Source: Ignavibacteria bacterium
GTDB lineage: Bacteria > Bacteroidota > Ignavibacteria > Tepidaquicellales > Tepidaquicellaceae
Direction of reading: 5' to 3'
Assembly (NCBI GenBank): GCA_016929695.1
Contig: JAFGII010000076.1
Coordinates: 1-63,245 of the forward strand
Length of the DNA stretch: 63,245 nt
Of this stretch, positions 1 through 8,223 are shown in pieces (position 1 is the stretch's first letter; the number at the start of each line of letters is the position of its first letter). The position numbers and the translations under genes are program-made. The notes under the pieces are model-generated. The model was not told where the DNA came from. It was given only the letters and a program-made list of their open reading frames with translations, and did not search any database.

Positions 1-253
1 CATAATATAAAAACTAATGGAATAATTGTTTAGTGTCCTTAGTTTTTTTTTCGTGTCTTTAGTGGTAAAACTGCGCTCCGGTGTTTTTCTTCTATGACTG
101 CCTTCCTTTTTTCTTGGTTATCCCGATTTTCTTGATGGTAATGTAACTGTTTTATTTCTATGTGTTTTTTAAGTTTTTTTACGCCCCATTTGCGGTAAAA
201 ACTCCGTTATGAAGTTTTTCCTTTATGACTACTTTCTATGACTGATTTCTTTT
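1..253. other. Intergenic edge region with an internal degenerate duplication
   Basis: No gene is visible here. The stretch is T-rich and contains two diverged copies of one motif. One copy lies at about 65-105 (GTGGTAAAACTGC then TTCTATGACTGCC) and the other at about 190-235 (GCGGTAAAAACTCC then TTTATGACTACT), followed by a further TATGACT. It resembles decayed intergenic repeat sequence rather than a regulatory site. It lies downstream of the minus-strand gene ending at 254. Confidence 0.5.
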
Positions 254-1210
254 TTATTGCTTATTCCTGATTCGGTACTCATACCACTTCCTGTATTCCT
301 TTCCCCCTGTCTTCATCACATAATCTACCGTGTACCCCCAATCAAAATATTCATAAACTTCCGAAGTCGATGCCCCGCTTTGAGTTTCCAGTGTGGTTTT
401 TTCCTTTATGTCGAAATTATCATTGTATTTGTAAATTTCTTTCTGGGATAGTTCATAATTCTTGTATGTGCGTTTTCCTTTGATTTTTTGGTTCGGATAA
501 TATTCATACTCTGTAACTAATATTACTCCGTTCGTGTTCTTGGTCATTTCTTTAATCAGCATTTTGTCTTCGTTGAAATCCTTTTGACCTGTAAGTTCGT
601 TCTTTACATATACCTTCTCTGATTTCATATTTCCGTTTTCATAGTCATAGATGTATTTTTGCAGTACGTTTCCGGACGGCTGAATGTACGCTTTGCTGAT
701 TAACAGTCCGTTGCTGTCGTAATTATATTTGAAAATGTTGGAAACTGCCCCGTTCGGCTTGAAACTTCTTTTATAGGATATATCTCCTGATTCGTTGAAT
801 TCGATGAAATTGATATTTAAAACTTTTCCGGATATGTTGTACCTCGTCCTTCGGCTCAGTTTCATATTGCCGTTGCTGCGATATTCGTTTAATGAACGGC
901 TCAGCATTATTCCGTCTCTGTTCCTCTCGATTGCATCAATTAAATTTCCGTCGTTGTCGTATTTGTATTCGAATTTGCTGTATATAGATTTTGTCTCATC
1001 TCCCGGATATTCGTTTCGGTAATGCTCTTCAAATATTAATTTGCCTTCATCATCGTATTCATAATTTTTACTGAACCATACTTCCCCGCTTTCATAACGG
1101 CTGGTCTTATTTTTTAACTTCCCGCTTTCCGTGTAAGTGAAATCCGTTACTAACATTTTTCCCCGTGTTATGTCTTTTTCTGTAATTCTCGAATATTTCT
1201 GTTCAACCAT
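254..1210 (-). CDS. YD-like tandem-repeat protein, cytoplasmic or non-classically exported
   Basis: This 318-residue protein is built almost entirely of short tandem repeats of about 20-24 residues. Each has an aromatic-rich strand followed by a turn of the type N/D-x-x-G-x-L/M (for example YDNDGNLI, YDSNGLLI, YEYYPNQKIKG). The pattern resembles the YD/RHS or MORN-like repeats that fold as stacked beta-hairpins. There is no signal peptide, lipobox or membrane segment, so the protein is either cytoplasmic or exported by an unknown route. The gene stands alone and diverges from the lipoprotein gene at 1597. It could be a fragment of an RHS-type system, but neither the RHS core nor a toxin domain is present. 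The function is unknown. Confidence 0.7.
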   Translation of the reverse strand: MVEQKYSRITEKDITRGKMLVTDFTYTESGKLKNKTSRYESGEVWFSKNYEYDDEGKLIFEEHYRNEYPGDETKSIYSKFEYKYDNDGNLIDAIERNRDGIMLSRSLNEYRSNGNMKLSRRTRYNISGKVLNINFIEFNESGDISYKRSFKPNGAVSNIFKYNYDSNGLLISKAYIQPSGNVLQKYIYDYENGNMKSEKVYVKNELTGQKDFNEDKMLIKEMTKNTNGVILVTEYEYYPNQKIKGKRTYKNYELSQKEIYKYNDNFDIKEKTTLETQSGASTSEVYEYFDWGYTVDYVMKTGGKEYRKWYEYRIRNKQ

Positions 1211-1596
1211 TTCTGATATTTGTTTTAATTAAAACTATGAAAAATTTTTGTGTAAATTAATATATATCCTTTTAATAAATTACTATCTTTATAAAAAAAA
1301 TGAAACATTATTCAGTAAAAAGTCTTTTGACATGATATTTCTGATCTGTTAATTTACCTGTGGGGATTAAAATGAATTTGTAAAGATTAGTACTGTTTCA
1401 ACGGTTTTTATAAATACTATGACTAAATTTAAGTTCCTGTTCTTTTTACATAAGAATATTAAACCTTTAAACCGCTTTTTATGTCAAATAAGGGAACAAA
1501 GTTCTTTAATAAATGTTTAAAATTTAACAGAGGTGGCTTTGGGAAATCCGGAAAATCCGGGTACCTTTTGGCTTCTCAATAAAAAAAGAGAACTGT
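1211..1596. other. Divergent intergenic region, probable promoters
   Basis: This 386-base AT-rich gap separates two divergently transcribed genes and must hold both of their promoters. I cannot place confident promoter boxes. A short direct repeat (GGAAATCCGGAAAATCCGG) lies at about 1541-1559, some 40 bases before the start of the lipoprotein gene. No open reading frame or RNA gene is apparent. Confidence 0.4.
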
Positions 1597-2214
1597 ATGA
1601 TTAGAAGATTAAATATTAAAGTTAAAATCAAGCTGATTACCCTCGCCGTGGTCTTGACAGCAGTATTGATAAGTTCCTGTTCCGCACCGACTTATTTATC
1701 AAGCTGGAAAGATCCGAAGTTCAGTGGTAAAATTAATAAAGTAATGGTGGTAGCCTTGGTTAAAGATTTTAATTACAGAAAATCCTATGAATATCGTATT
1801 GCAGCAATGTTTGAAAGAGAAGGAAAAGGAGTTGAGGCATCAATTGATATTTTTGGAGTCGAAGAGATACCTACAGCGGAAAAATTAATTGCGGAACTCG
1901 AAAAAAGTAAGTTTGATGCTCTTCTTGTAGTAAAATATGCAGGTTCAAAATCATATACGAGCATATATCCATACTACGGTTCATTTTCAAACTGGTATTA
2001 TGGAGGTTATAATTATATGTACAGTCCGGGATATATAGAAACGCACAGGTCAGTTAAAACTGAAGCAATGCTTTATACGGAATATTCTGAAAAAGCAGTG
2101 TGGTATGGAAGTATGCAGACAATTAATGCATATAGTATGTATGACTTGACTAATTCACTTGCGGAACGGATTATTGAAGATTTAAAAAATAATGGATTGA
2201 TTAGTGGAAAATAA
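1597..2214 (+). CDS. DUF4136-like outer-envelope lipoprotein
   Basis: The 205-residue product has an N-terminal hydrophobic segment (residues about 10-27) ending in a lipobox, LISSC, with Cys at about residue 28, so it should be lipidated. The mature part opens with SAPTYLSSWKDP and contains a KVMVVALVKDFNYR strand, a layout seen in DUF4136-type periplasmic lipoproteins. A glycine/tyrosine-rich stretch follows (SIYPYYGSFSNWYYGGYNY). The DUF4136 assignment is from pattern only. The next gene starts 40 bases downstream and probably shares the transcript, since both encode small Y/W-rich envelope proteins. No reaction can be assigned. Confidence 0.75.
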   Translation: MIRRLNIKVKIKLITLAVVLTAVLISSCSAPTYLSSWKDPKFSGKINKVMVVALVKDFNYRKSYEYRIAAMFEREGKGVEASIDIFGVEEIPTAEKLIAELEKSKFDALLVVKYAGSKSYTSIYPYYGSFSNWYYGGYNYMYSPGYIETHRSVKTEAMLYTEYSEKAVWYGSMQTINAYSMYDLTNSLAERIIEDLKNNGLISGK

Positions 2215-2254
2215 ATTTAAAATAACTTATATTAATAATATAAAGCTACTAAAA

Positions 2255-3523
2255 ATGAAAACACATATATTCATACTCGTAATTCTGCCTCTGCTCCTTT
2301 TTATTCTGCCGCAGAACTCATTCTCGCAGGAAAATGAAGAATTTCTGATTGATAGTCTTGATTATAAAGAAGACTTGCTTGATTCAAACGAGGTGTACAA
2401 AGCAATGTATGACAGTCTGGAAAACGACGGGAAATGGGTATCTGTAAAAAAATCTGAATTTATAAAATCAGTAGGCGGTGAAGAAGCAGATGATATTGAC
2501 GAAAATTATTATAATGAAAATGAAATATTATATCTATGGCAGCCAAATATTACGCTGGTTCAGGTTAATTGGTCTCCTTATACAAACGGATACTGGTTGT
2601 ACACTACAGCAGGTTGGATATGGATATCTTATTACAATTGGGGATGGGCACCCTATAATTATGGCAGATGGTGGTGGTCAAGTTATTACGGCTGGGTATG
2701 GATGCCCGGACGTATTTGGGCACCGAACTGGTGCATCTGGCGTCATCATCATCACTATATCGGATGGTATCCTATTCACCCGAGAATTAGATGGCGAGGA
2801 CGTTATCATAAATGGCATAGGAATCGTGTCGTAATTTCCAGACCTAAACACTGGACATTTGTCGAAAAAGAAAAATTTACGGAACCGATATATGAAGATT
2901 CAAGAGTGAGAGACCTTGAAATCGCAAAAAAATCAACTAGACTGGCAGATAATTATTCAAAAGAACTGGGTGTGAGATATAGCGGACCGAATATTAAGTC
3001 AATTTCTGAGGAGAAAGGTGTTTTTATTGAACCGGTAACGGTTGACCCTAAAACAAGAACAATTAAAGAAGATGTTAAATATAGGAATACTGAAACAACT
3101 CCTCAAATCGATGACAGATACAAAGATACTAAAACCAATTCGGAAACTCCTAATAAAGAATTACCAAAGAAAGAAACTCCAAAGGTAGAAACACCTAAGA
3201 CTGAAACACCTAAATATGAGACACCAAAACAGGAGCAGCCTAAGTATGACCCCCCGAAGAAAGAGACACCAAAACAGGAGCAGCCGAAGTATGACCCTCC
3301 GAAGAAGGAAACACCAAAGCAGCAGCCGAAGTATGACCCTCCAAAAAAGGAAACGCCAAAACAGTCTCCGAAATATGAGACACCGAAACAAAGTACTAAA
3401 TCAGGTTCTTATGGTAATTCAGGCAGGTCAGGTAATACAGGTAAATCTGGAAATACAAGCAAATCCGGTAATTCAGGAAGGTCAGGTAATACAAGTAAAT
3501 CAGGAAAAACAGGACGAAGATAA
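2255..3523 (+). CDS. DUF6600-like secreted W/Y-rich protein with Pro-rich and Ser/Gly repeat tail
   Basis: I chose the ATG at 2255 because it gives a clean signal peptide (MKTHIFILVILPLLLFILP, cleavage near NSFSQ). An upstream in-frame start at 2204 would overlap the previous gene and bury the signal. The 422-residue preprotein has a central region of repeated W/Y-G-x-W motifs (WSPYTNGYWLYTTAGWIWI, WGWAPYNYGRWWW), the hallmark of DUF6600-type proteins. It is followed by a basic His/Trp/Arg-rich patch. The C-terminal half is low complexity: repeats of the type PKYDPPKKETPKQ, then Ser-Gly-Asn/Thr-Lys repeats to the end. This suggests an extended cell-wall or surface spacer. Function is unknown. 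A strong terminator follows. Confidence 0.8.
   Translation: MKTHIFILVILPLLLFILPQNSFSQENEEFLIDSLDYKEDLLDSNEVYKAMYDSLENDGKWVSVKKSEFIKSVGGEEADDIDENYYNENEILYLWQPNITLVQVNWSPYTNGYWLYTTAGWIWISYYNWGWAPYNYGRWWWSSYYGWVWMPGRIWAPNWCIWRHHHHYIGWYPIHPRIRWRGRYHKWHRNRVVISRPKHWTFVEKEKFTEPIYEDSRVRDLEIAKKSTRLADNYSKELGVRYSGPNIKSISEEKGVFIEPVTVDPKTRTIKEDVKYRNTETTPQIDDRYKDTKTNSETPNKELPKKETPKVETPKTETPKYETPKQEQPKYDPPKKETPKQEQPKYDPPKKETPKQQPKYDPPKKETPKQSPKYETPKQSTKSGSYGNSGRSGNTGKSGNTSKSGNSGRSGNTSKSGKTGRR
3221..3379 (+). repeat. In-frame tandem 45-bp repeats coding for a Pro/Lys/Glu-rich linker
   Basis: Three consecutive units start at 3221, 3266 and 3311 (45, 45 and 42 bases), with a partial fourth from 3353. Each encodes a variant of TPKQEQPKYDPPKKE. 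They keep the reading frame of the surrounding gene, so unit number can vary without frameshift. Similar looser units precede them from about 3170. Confidence 0.85.
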
Positions 3524-3550
3524 CCAATTAATAATAAAATAAATTAAAAA

Positions 3551-3584
3551 GGAGAATATCAAAAACCGATATTCTCCTTTTTTT
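3551..3584 (+). terminator. Bidirectional Rho-independent terminator
   Basis: A perfect 10-bp stem, GGAGAATATC (3551-3560) with GATATTCTCC (3568-3577), encloses a 7-base loop and is followed by seven T residues on the plus strand. An A-rich run before the stem (3546-3550) supplies a U-tract for the opposite strand. It can therefore end both the secreted-protein gene and the converging tRNA-Pro transcript, which finishes 2 bases away. Confidence 0.9.
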
Positions 3585-3585
3585 G

Positions 3586-3660
3586 TCGGAACGGCTGGAT
3601 TCGAACCAGCGACCTCCAGTTCCCAAAACTGGCGCGATAACCGGACTACGCTACGCTCCG
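3586..3660 (-). tRNA. tRNA-Pro (anticodon UGG)
   Basis: Read on the minus strand, the acceptor arm CGGAGCG pairs with CGTTCCG and is followed by discriminator A. The T arm contains GGTTCGAATCC. The anticodon stem CCAGT/ACTGG holds the loop TTTGGGA, giving anticodon TGG and so proline. The gene is 75 bases without an encoded CCA (TCGGAACG at 3586-3593 is the 3' end in complement). It stands alone and converges on the gene ending at 3523. Confidence 0.95.
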
Positions 3661-3986
3661 CTTTGTACAATCTTAAATATAGCCATTTTTAATTTTTTAA
3701 GAAATGCTACAATTATTCTGAAATTATAATTCGGTATTTCAAAATGTTCATAGAATCTTTGCGGTTAATTTTTCATTGAACATTGAAAATTGAAGATTAA
3801 ATATAGTCCGTGTTAATCGGTTTAATCAATGTAGTCAGTGTTCCGAATACGTAATGTCTGTTTATTATTTTTAACTATTTTATGCTTTTTTTGGGACTAA
3901 AGAACTAAATAACCTAAATGATTTCATTACTTTAATATATTGAATATTTTGTTAAATGGAATTAGTTTATTTTAAAATAATTTAAT
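3661..3986. other. AT-rich intergenic region containing a degenerate dispersed repeat
   Basis: No gene is visible. The region should contain the promoters of tRNA-Pro (minus) and the phosphatase gene (plus). Bases about 3808-3910 resemble 7665-7770: both contain a GTGTTAATC-GT-TAATCA stretch, GTGTTCCGAATACGT-ATG, CTGTTTATTATT and AACTAAAGAA in the same order. This marks a dispersed, decayed repeat. Confidence 0.55.
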
Positions 3987-4916
3987 ATGCCGGAGAAAAT
4001 AATACAAACAGGAAAAAGATATGCAACTGTTGATGTCGGGTCAAACTCGATTTTGCTGTATATTGCAAAAAAAAATGTAAGCGGGCATTTTACCGGCATT
4101 CTTGATAAATCTGAAATCACCCGGCTTGGTAAAGGTCTGTATCGTACGGCAATATTAAGTAATGATTCAATTCAAAAATCAATTTCTGTTCTGAAAAACT
4201 ATAAAAAAATATGTGATGCATATAACGTAATTGAAATTAATGCTGTGGGTACAATGGCTTTGAGAATGGCAAAAAACTCCGATGAATTTATTGAACAGGT
4301 AAAAAAAGAAACCGGAATAAAAATTGAAATTATTTCCGGAGAAGAAGAAGCAAGATTATCATATATTGCTGTAAAAACGGGTTTCGGAATAAAAGAAAAA
4401 ACACTCATATTCGACACGGGAGGAGGCTCGATTGAGTTTATCTATTGTAATGACGCTGGAGTAACTAAAAAATTCAGTGTAAATATCGGTGCTGTCAGGC
4501 TAACGGAACAATTTCTGAAATCAGACCCGGTAAAACCGGAGGAAATTGTAAATGCGGAAAATGTAATAAACGAAGAAATTTCAGCATCGAATCCGGATGC
4601 AGAAATTAAATCCTTAATAGGTACCGGTGGGACTGTTACTAACCTTACTGCAATTAAACAAAAAATGGCAGAATATAATCCCGCTTTAATTCAGGGAAGT
4701 ATTATTTCTGTTAATGAACTTACTAATCTGATCGCTCAATTCTCATCAAAAACAATTGAAGAGCGGAAAAAAATAGCCGGACTCGAACCAAAACGCGCGG
4801 ACGTAATTCTCGCAGGTGCACTGATTATTAAATGTATTATGAAAAACACGGGACAGAAATATTTTATTGTCAGTGATTACGGAATAAGGCACGGCTTAAT
4901 GTTCGATAGATTCTGA
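3987..4916 (+). CDS. Ppx/GppA family exopolyphosphatase / guanosine pentaphosphate phosphohydrolase
   Basis: This 309-residue protein has the ASKHA-fold phosphatase signatures of the Ppx/GppA family. These are the first phosphate-binding loop TVDVGSNSILL (residues about 14-24), the catalytic-region motif SGEEEARLSY (about residue 120), the second glycine-rich loop LIFDTGGGSIEFI and the third loop SLIGTGGTVTNLTA. The length matches the short form, which has only the two N-terminal ASKHA domains and lacks the C-terminal HD-like domain of E. coli Ppx. It would hydrolyse polyphosphate or pppGpp in the cytoplasm, and the sequence cannot separate the two substrates. No Shine-Dalgarno is visible. 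The gene is monocistronic, with a shared terminator downstream. Confidence 0.9.
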   Translation: MPEKIIQTGKRYATVDVGSNSILLYIAKKNVSGHFTGILDKSEITRLGKGLYRTAILSNDSIQKSISVLKNYKKICDAYNVIEINAVGTMALRMAKNSDEFIEQVKKETGIKIEIISGEEEARLSYIAVKTGFGIKEKTLIFDTGGGSIEFIYCNDAGVTKKFSVNIGAVRLTEQFLKSDPVKPEEIVNAENVINEEISASNPDAEIKSLIGTGGTVTNLTAIKQKMAEYNPALIQGSIISVNELTNLIAQFSSKTIEERKKIAGLEPKRADVILAGALIIKCIMKNTGQKYFIVSDYGIRHGLMFDRF

Positions 4917-4974
4917 TACTTCTCCCTCATACACCTCTAAAGCAAGAAATGTGAATCAAACATTTATTATTAAA

Positions 4975-5001
4975 AAAGCAGGAATAAATTATTCCTGCTT
5001 T
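4975..5001. terminator. Bidirectional terminator between convergent genes
   Basis: AAAGCAGGAAT (4975-4985) pairs with ATTCCTGCTTT (4991-5001) around the loop AAATT. It has A-rich sequence before and T-rich sequence after. It lies 58 bases past the phosphatase stop and 23 bases from the stop of the minus-strand T9SS gene, so it can serve both. Confidence 0.88.
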
Positions 5002-5024
5002 CTTATTTTAAGGTAAAATCGGCT

Positions 5025-6071
5025 TTATTTTATCAGCATTAGTTTTTTCACATCGCTGAATTGCTTTCCGTTGTTATCGGTATAATTTAGTCTGTAAAAA
5101 TATACTCCTGAAGTTAAATTGCTTCCGTTAAAATCTGCATTGTAAGTTCCTGCAGGCAATTGACCTGAAACAAGTGTCTTGACTTCCTGTCCGAGTGTAT
5201 TAAATACATTCAGATTTACATATCCGTTTGAAGGAATCGAGAATTTAATTGTTGTTGACGGATTGAATGGATTCGGATAGTTCTGTGATAAAGAAAAATC
5301 ATTCGCAATCTCATTGATAAACTTAATATTCGAAACTACGCTTTGCCACGTCTTGGTTACTTTAATCCCGTCTAATACAAGAGTCGGTGAACTTGAAGAT
5401 GAACCCTGTCTTAAGGCAACTCTTCCGATGTTTGAAGCATCGGATTGTGTCCCTGTAACTGGACCTATAGCAGGAGTAGGCTCGGTAGCAGGCAGATTCG
5501 GAGAAGTTAATACGTGAAGATACATTTCATCATCTGTAGTTGAACCTGTGTTAAATACATATTTTAGAATTATTAAATATGTTACTCCGTATTGATATGT
5601 CCCTGTTGTGTAGTAAAGTGAACCGCCGGTAGTTGTTGATTTAATTAAGCCGAATTTTACAACTCCATTAGTGTCTTTTGTGAAAATTCTTGCAATATAT
5701 AAAGTTGTGGAAGTGGAGGGTAATAAAGCAAAGAAATAATCACCGGATGTTTTTGCCGAGTCAATTTTAACCATGAAAGATACATAAACATTTCCTGCTG
5801 TATCAGGAGTAGTAAGGGGTTTATATGCGTCCTGACCGTAATTTAATATTGTTACGGCGTTTCCGATTCCCGAACCTGAATAACCGGTGTAACTTAATCC
5901 TGGTGATGTTACTGTAAGAACATTGTTAAAATTACTGAATCCTGTCCATCCATGCGCTCCTAAAGAGTCACCCGCAGGATAATCAAAATTCTCGGTTAAA
6001 TTTACCTGTGCACCGGCATATAATGAAAAAACCAGCACAATAAATAATGAAAGTAATAGTTTAATTTTCAT
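5025..6071 (-). CDS. Secreted protein with type IX secretion C-terminal sorting domain
   Basis: The 348-residue preprotein starts with a signal peptide (MKIKLLLSLFIVLVFSLYAGAQ). The body (about residues 25-240) is rich in Ser, Thr, Gly and Tyr and has a beta-sandwich, concanavalin-like look, but I cannot name the family. The last 80 residues form a type A sorting domain: SLSQNYPNPFNPSTTIKF, then NVFNTLGQEVKTLV, LPAGTYNADFNG and SGVYFYRL, ending in KKLMLIK. This is the tail recognised by the Por (T9SS) machinery and cut off after export, so the protein should reach the cell surface or medium. It is a single gene. The role of the body is unknown. Confidence 0.85.
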   Translation of the reverse strand: MKIKLLLSLFIVLVFSLYAGAQVNLTENFDYPAGDSLGAHGWTGFSNFNNVLTVTSPGLSYTGYSGSGIGNAVTILNYGQDAYKPLTTPDTAGNVYVSFMVKIDSAKTSGDYFFALLPSTSTTLYIARIFTKDTNGVVKFGLIKSTTTGGSLYYTTGTYQYGVTYLIILKYVFNTGSTTDDEMYLHVLTSPNLPATEPTPAIGPVTGTQSDASNIGRVALRQGSSSSSPTLVLDGIKVTKTWQSVVSNIKFINEIANDFSLSQNYPNPFNPSTTIKFSIPSNGYVNLNVFNTLGQEVKTLVSGQLPAGTYNADFNGSNLTSGVYFYRLNYTDNNGKQFSDVKKLMLIK

Positions 6072-6397
6072 AATACTTTTGTTTTTTATTTGTTGTAAAA
6101 TAGTGAATTATTGTTATTAATTTATGAAAATTAACATTAAAATTAAATAATAAAAACAAATATTTTATACATTAAAAGAAATAATTCAAATATCATTTAA
6201 TAAAATACTGTGTTATACTGTTAAAAAAAATCGTTTCGTTTTTACTTTGCGTTCGTGGCGTCGTTGCGGTTATTTTAATTTTTTTTATTTAGTTCATAAT
6301 TCCGGAACTCGGGAACAAAAATTTAATCCCACCGCATTCAGAAAAAGTATTTAATAAAAAATCAAAATTAACTATTTTAATTAATTAAAAACAATTT
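6072..6397. other. Divergent AT-rich intergenic region with repeat remnant
   Basis: The gap separates the minus-strand T9SS gene from the plus-strand membrane protein gene and must carry both promoters. Bases about 6228-6290 (TTTTACTTTGCGTTCGTGG and following) resemble the repeat remnants seen at the left edge of the window. No open frame or RNA structure is evident. Confidence 0.4.
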
Positions 6398-7483
6398 ATG
6401 AAAATCGTTTTTGCGGTTATTGTATCTTTTCACGGAATTATACATTTATTGGGTTTTATTAAAGGTTTTAAACTTGCCGAAGTTGACCGTATGACCGGTA
6501 AAATATCAAAATTAGCAGGAATGTTCTGGCTTTTTGCTTTATTATTATTCCTGTTCTCAATAATCGCTTTTTTATTTAATAAAGATTGGTGGTGGATGAC
6601 GGGAATAATTGCCGTTATTATATCACAAATTTTGATGTTCACACAATGGCAGGACGCAAAATTCGGTTCTGTCGCCAATATTCTTATATTTATCGTTCTG
6701 ATTTTTGGATTTGCCGAATGGAATTTCAATTGTATGGTCAAAAAAGAATTAAAAGAATTTCTTCCGGTTACAGTTTCAGAAGAAAAGATACTAACTGAAG
6801 ATGATGTATCAAAATTACCATCTGCTATCCGAAAATGGATGTACCGTTCTAATGTGCTTGGTAAACCTGTATATCAAGTTGTAAATGTAAAACAGATCGG
6901 GGAAATGCGAACAACCCCTGATAGCAAATGGTTGGATTTTGAGGCGGAACAATGGTTTACAACTTCTAAACCGGGCTTCCTATGGAAAGCAAATGTTAGT
7001 TTGTTTCCGGGAATATTTATGACCGGAAGAGATAAATTAATAAATTATGAGGGAAGTATGCTTATCAAAATTTTATCAGTATTTACTGTCGTTGATTCGA
7101 AAGGTAATAAAATAAATCAGGGTACTTTTATTAGATATATCGGTGAAAATGTATGGTTTCCCTATGCAGTGTCGAATGAAATTTATTCGTGGGAGGAAAT
7201 TGACCCCGTTACTGCAAGAATTACTTTGATGAGGGGCAATATTAATGTTTCGGGTGTTTTTAAATTCACGGAAGAAGGAGATTTTTTGAGCTTTGAAGCA
7301 CTCCGTTATTACGAAAGAGAAGAAGGAGGTTCTCTTGAAAATTGGCTTGTAACGGCAGATGAAAATAGTTACAGGGAATTTCAAGGCATCAGAGTCCCCG
7401 CTAAATTATCAGTTATCTGGAAACTTAAAGATGGAGATTTTAACTGGCTGAATCTTGAAATAACCGATATCAGTTTTAAATAA
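6398..7483 (+). CDS. Membrane protein with N-terminal four-helix part and DUF6544/DUF6920-like domain
   Basis: This 361-residue protein has hydrophobic helices at about residues 1-22, 42-60, 64-83 and 90-108. A soluble domain runs from about residue 125 to the end. The soluble part contains LPSAIRKWMYRSNVLGKP, a tryptophan-rich strand region (WLDFEAEQWFTTSKPGFLW) and ENVWFPYAV. These match my recollection of the DUF6544 (formerly DUF6920) family, which is widespread and uncharacterised. The gene is monocistronic, flanked by long AT-rich gaps, and no Shine-Dalgarno is seen. A lipid- or quinone-related envelope role would be a guess, so I give none. Confidence 0.75.
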   Translation: MKIVFAVIVSFHGIIHLLGFIKGFKLAEVDRMTGKISKLAGMFWLFALLLFLFSIIAFLFNKDWWWMTGIIAVIISQILMFTQWQDAKFGSVANILIFIVLIFGFAEWNFNCMVKKELKEFLPVTVSEEKILTEDDVSKLPSAIRKWMYRSNVLGKPVYQVVNVKQIGEMRTTPDSKWLDFEAEQWFTTSKPGFLWKANVSLFPGIFMTGRDKLINYEGSMLIKILSVFTVVDSKGNKINQGTFIRYIGENVWFPYAVSNEIYSWEEIDPVTARITLMRGNINVSGVFKFTEEGDFLSFEALRYYEREEGGSLENWLVTADENSYREFQGIRVPAKLSVIWKLKDGDFNWLNLEITDISFK

Positions 7484-7883
7484 TTTTCATTACCACTCTG
7501 ATATTTTTCCACTTGCTCTGAATTCCTGACCTGTTCAGTCCAATTTCATAGTGCTTTATTTTTTGAAAAAATCCGTATTAATCCGTGTTTTCGCTCACCG
7601 CTGCGAGTCGGCATTTCGGTTGTGTATGCTTGCCTTGTCACTTTAAACTTATCTCTATAAATTTGTGTTAATCCGTCTAATCAGTATAATCGTGTTCCGA
7701 ATACGTTATGACTGTTTATTATTCTTTGCCGTTTTACGCAGAATTTCAGAACTAAAGAATTAATTGAGTCAAAGGCTTTATGTGAAATCATTTCGGTTGT
7801 AATTTTTAAATTTTTTCTGAAATTGATTTTATGTAATTTATGTAAATTCAAAAATTTATAAATAATTAAAAGGAGAAACTATT
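7484..7883. other. 400-base intergenic region with second copy of the dispersed repeat
   Basis: No gene is seen. The segment about 7665-7770 repeats, with changes, the order of short blocks found at 3808-3910. Just upstream, 7570-7600 contains the related phrase ATCCGTATTAATCCGTG. The last 80 bases should include the promoter of the acyl carrier protein gene, which has a clear ribosome binding site, AAAGGAG, at 7868-7874. Confidence 0.5.
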
Positions 7884-8138
7884 ATGGCATTACTTAAAGA
7901 TGAAATCCTTGACTATGTAAAAAACGAGTATCTTGAGGAAGGAGACGACAGGGAAGTTACTTATGATACACCTCTTATTTCAGGAGGAATCGTTGATTCA
8001 TTTTCGATGGTCTCACTGAAAGTATTTCTTGAAAACAAATTCAATATCCAGATTCCCGATGCAAAAGCCTCACCTGAAGCTTTTGACAGTGTAGATAATA
8101 TATTAAATCTGCTTAAGGAATTCGGAATTAACGAATAA
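7884..8138 (+). CDS. Acyl carrier protein dedicated to the adjacent alpha-oxoamine synthase
   Basis: This 84-residue acidic protein has the four-helix ACP layout, with the phosphopantetheine attachment Ser39 in the motif SGGIVDSFSMVSL. The usual DSL is DSF here, as in specialised ACPs. It should carry an acyl chain as a thioester. It is preceded by an unusually good ribosome binding site. The KBL-like enzyme gene follows after 85 bases and has its own AAGGAG, so the pair is almost certainly co-transcribed. The pairing suggests the ACP delivers acyl chains to that enzyme rather than serving general fatty acid synthesis, for which a DSLD-type AcpP would be expected. This is inference from context. 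Confidence 0.88.
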   Translation: MALLKDEILDYVKNEYLEEGDDREVTYDTPLISGGIVDSFSMVSLKVFLENKFNIQIPDAKASPEAFDSVDNILNLLKEFGINE

Positions 8139-8166
8139 ATAATTTTTTCAAACCAAATTTCAGTGG

Positions 8167-8192
8167 TGCGGAATTGAATGTTTAATTCTGCA
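8167..8192 (+). promoter_or_regulatory. Intercistronic hairpin between ACP and synthase genes
   Basis: TGCGGAATT (8167-8175) pairs with AATTCTGCA (8184-8192) through nine positions, including one G-T wobble, around an 8-base loop. No T-tract follows, so it is not a standard terminator. It could adjust the ratio of ACP to enzyme by partial termination or by protecting the ACP message. The function is inferred from position only. Confidence 0.45.
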
Positions 8193-8223
8193 TCATTACA
8201 TAAAAATATGAAGGAGAAAAACG

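Noticed and set aside
2204-2254. Upstream start for the W/Y-rich secreted protein
   Set aside because: It overlaps the preceding gene and places 17 polar residues before the signal peptide. The ATG at 2255 is better.
3161-3391. Antisense open frame through the Pro-rich repeats
   Set aside because: It is a shadow of the repetitive plus-strand coding sequence, with no start signals of its own.
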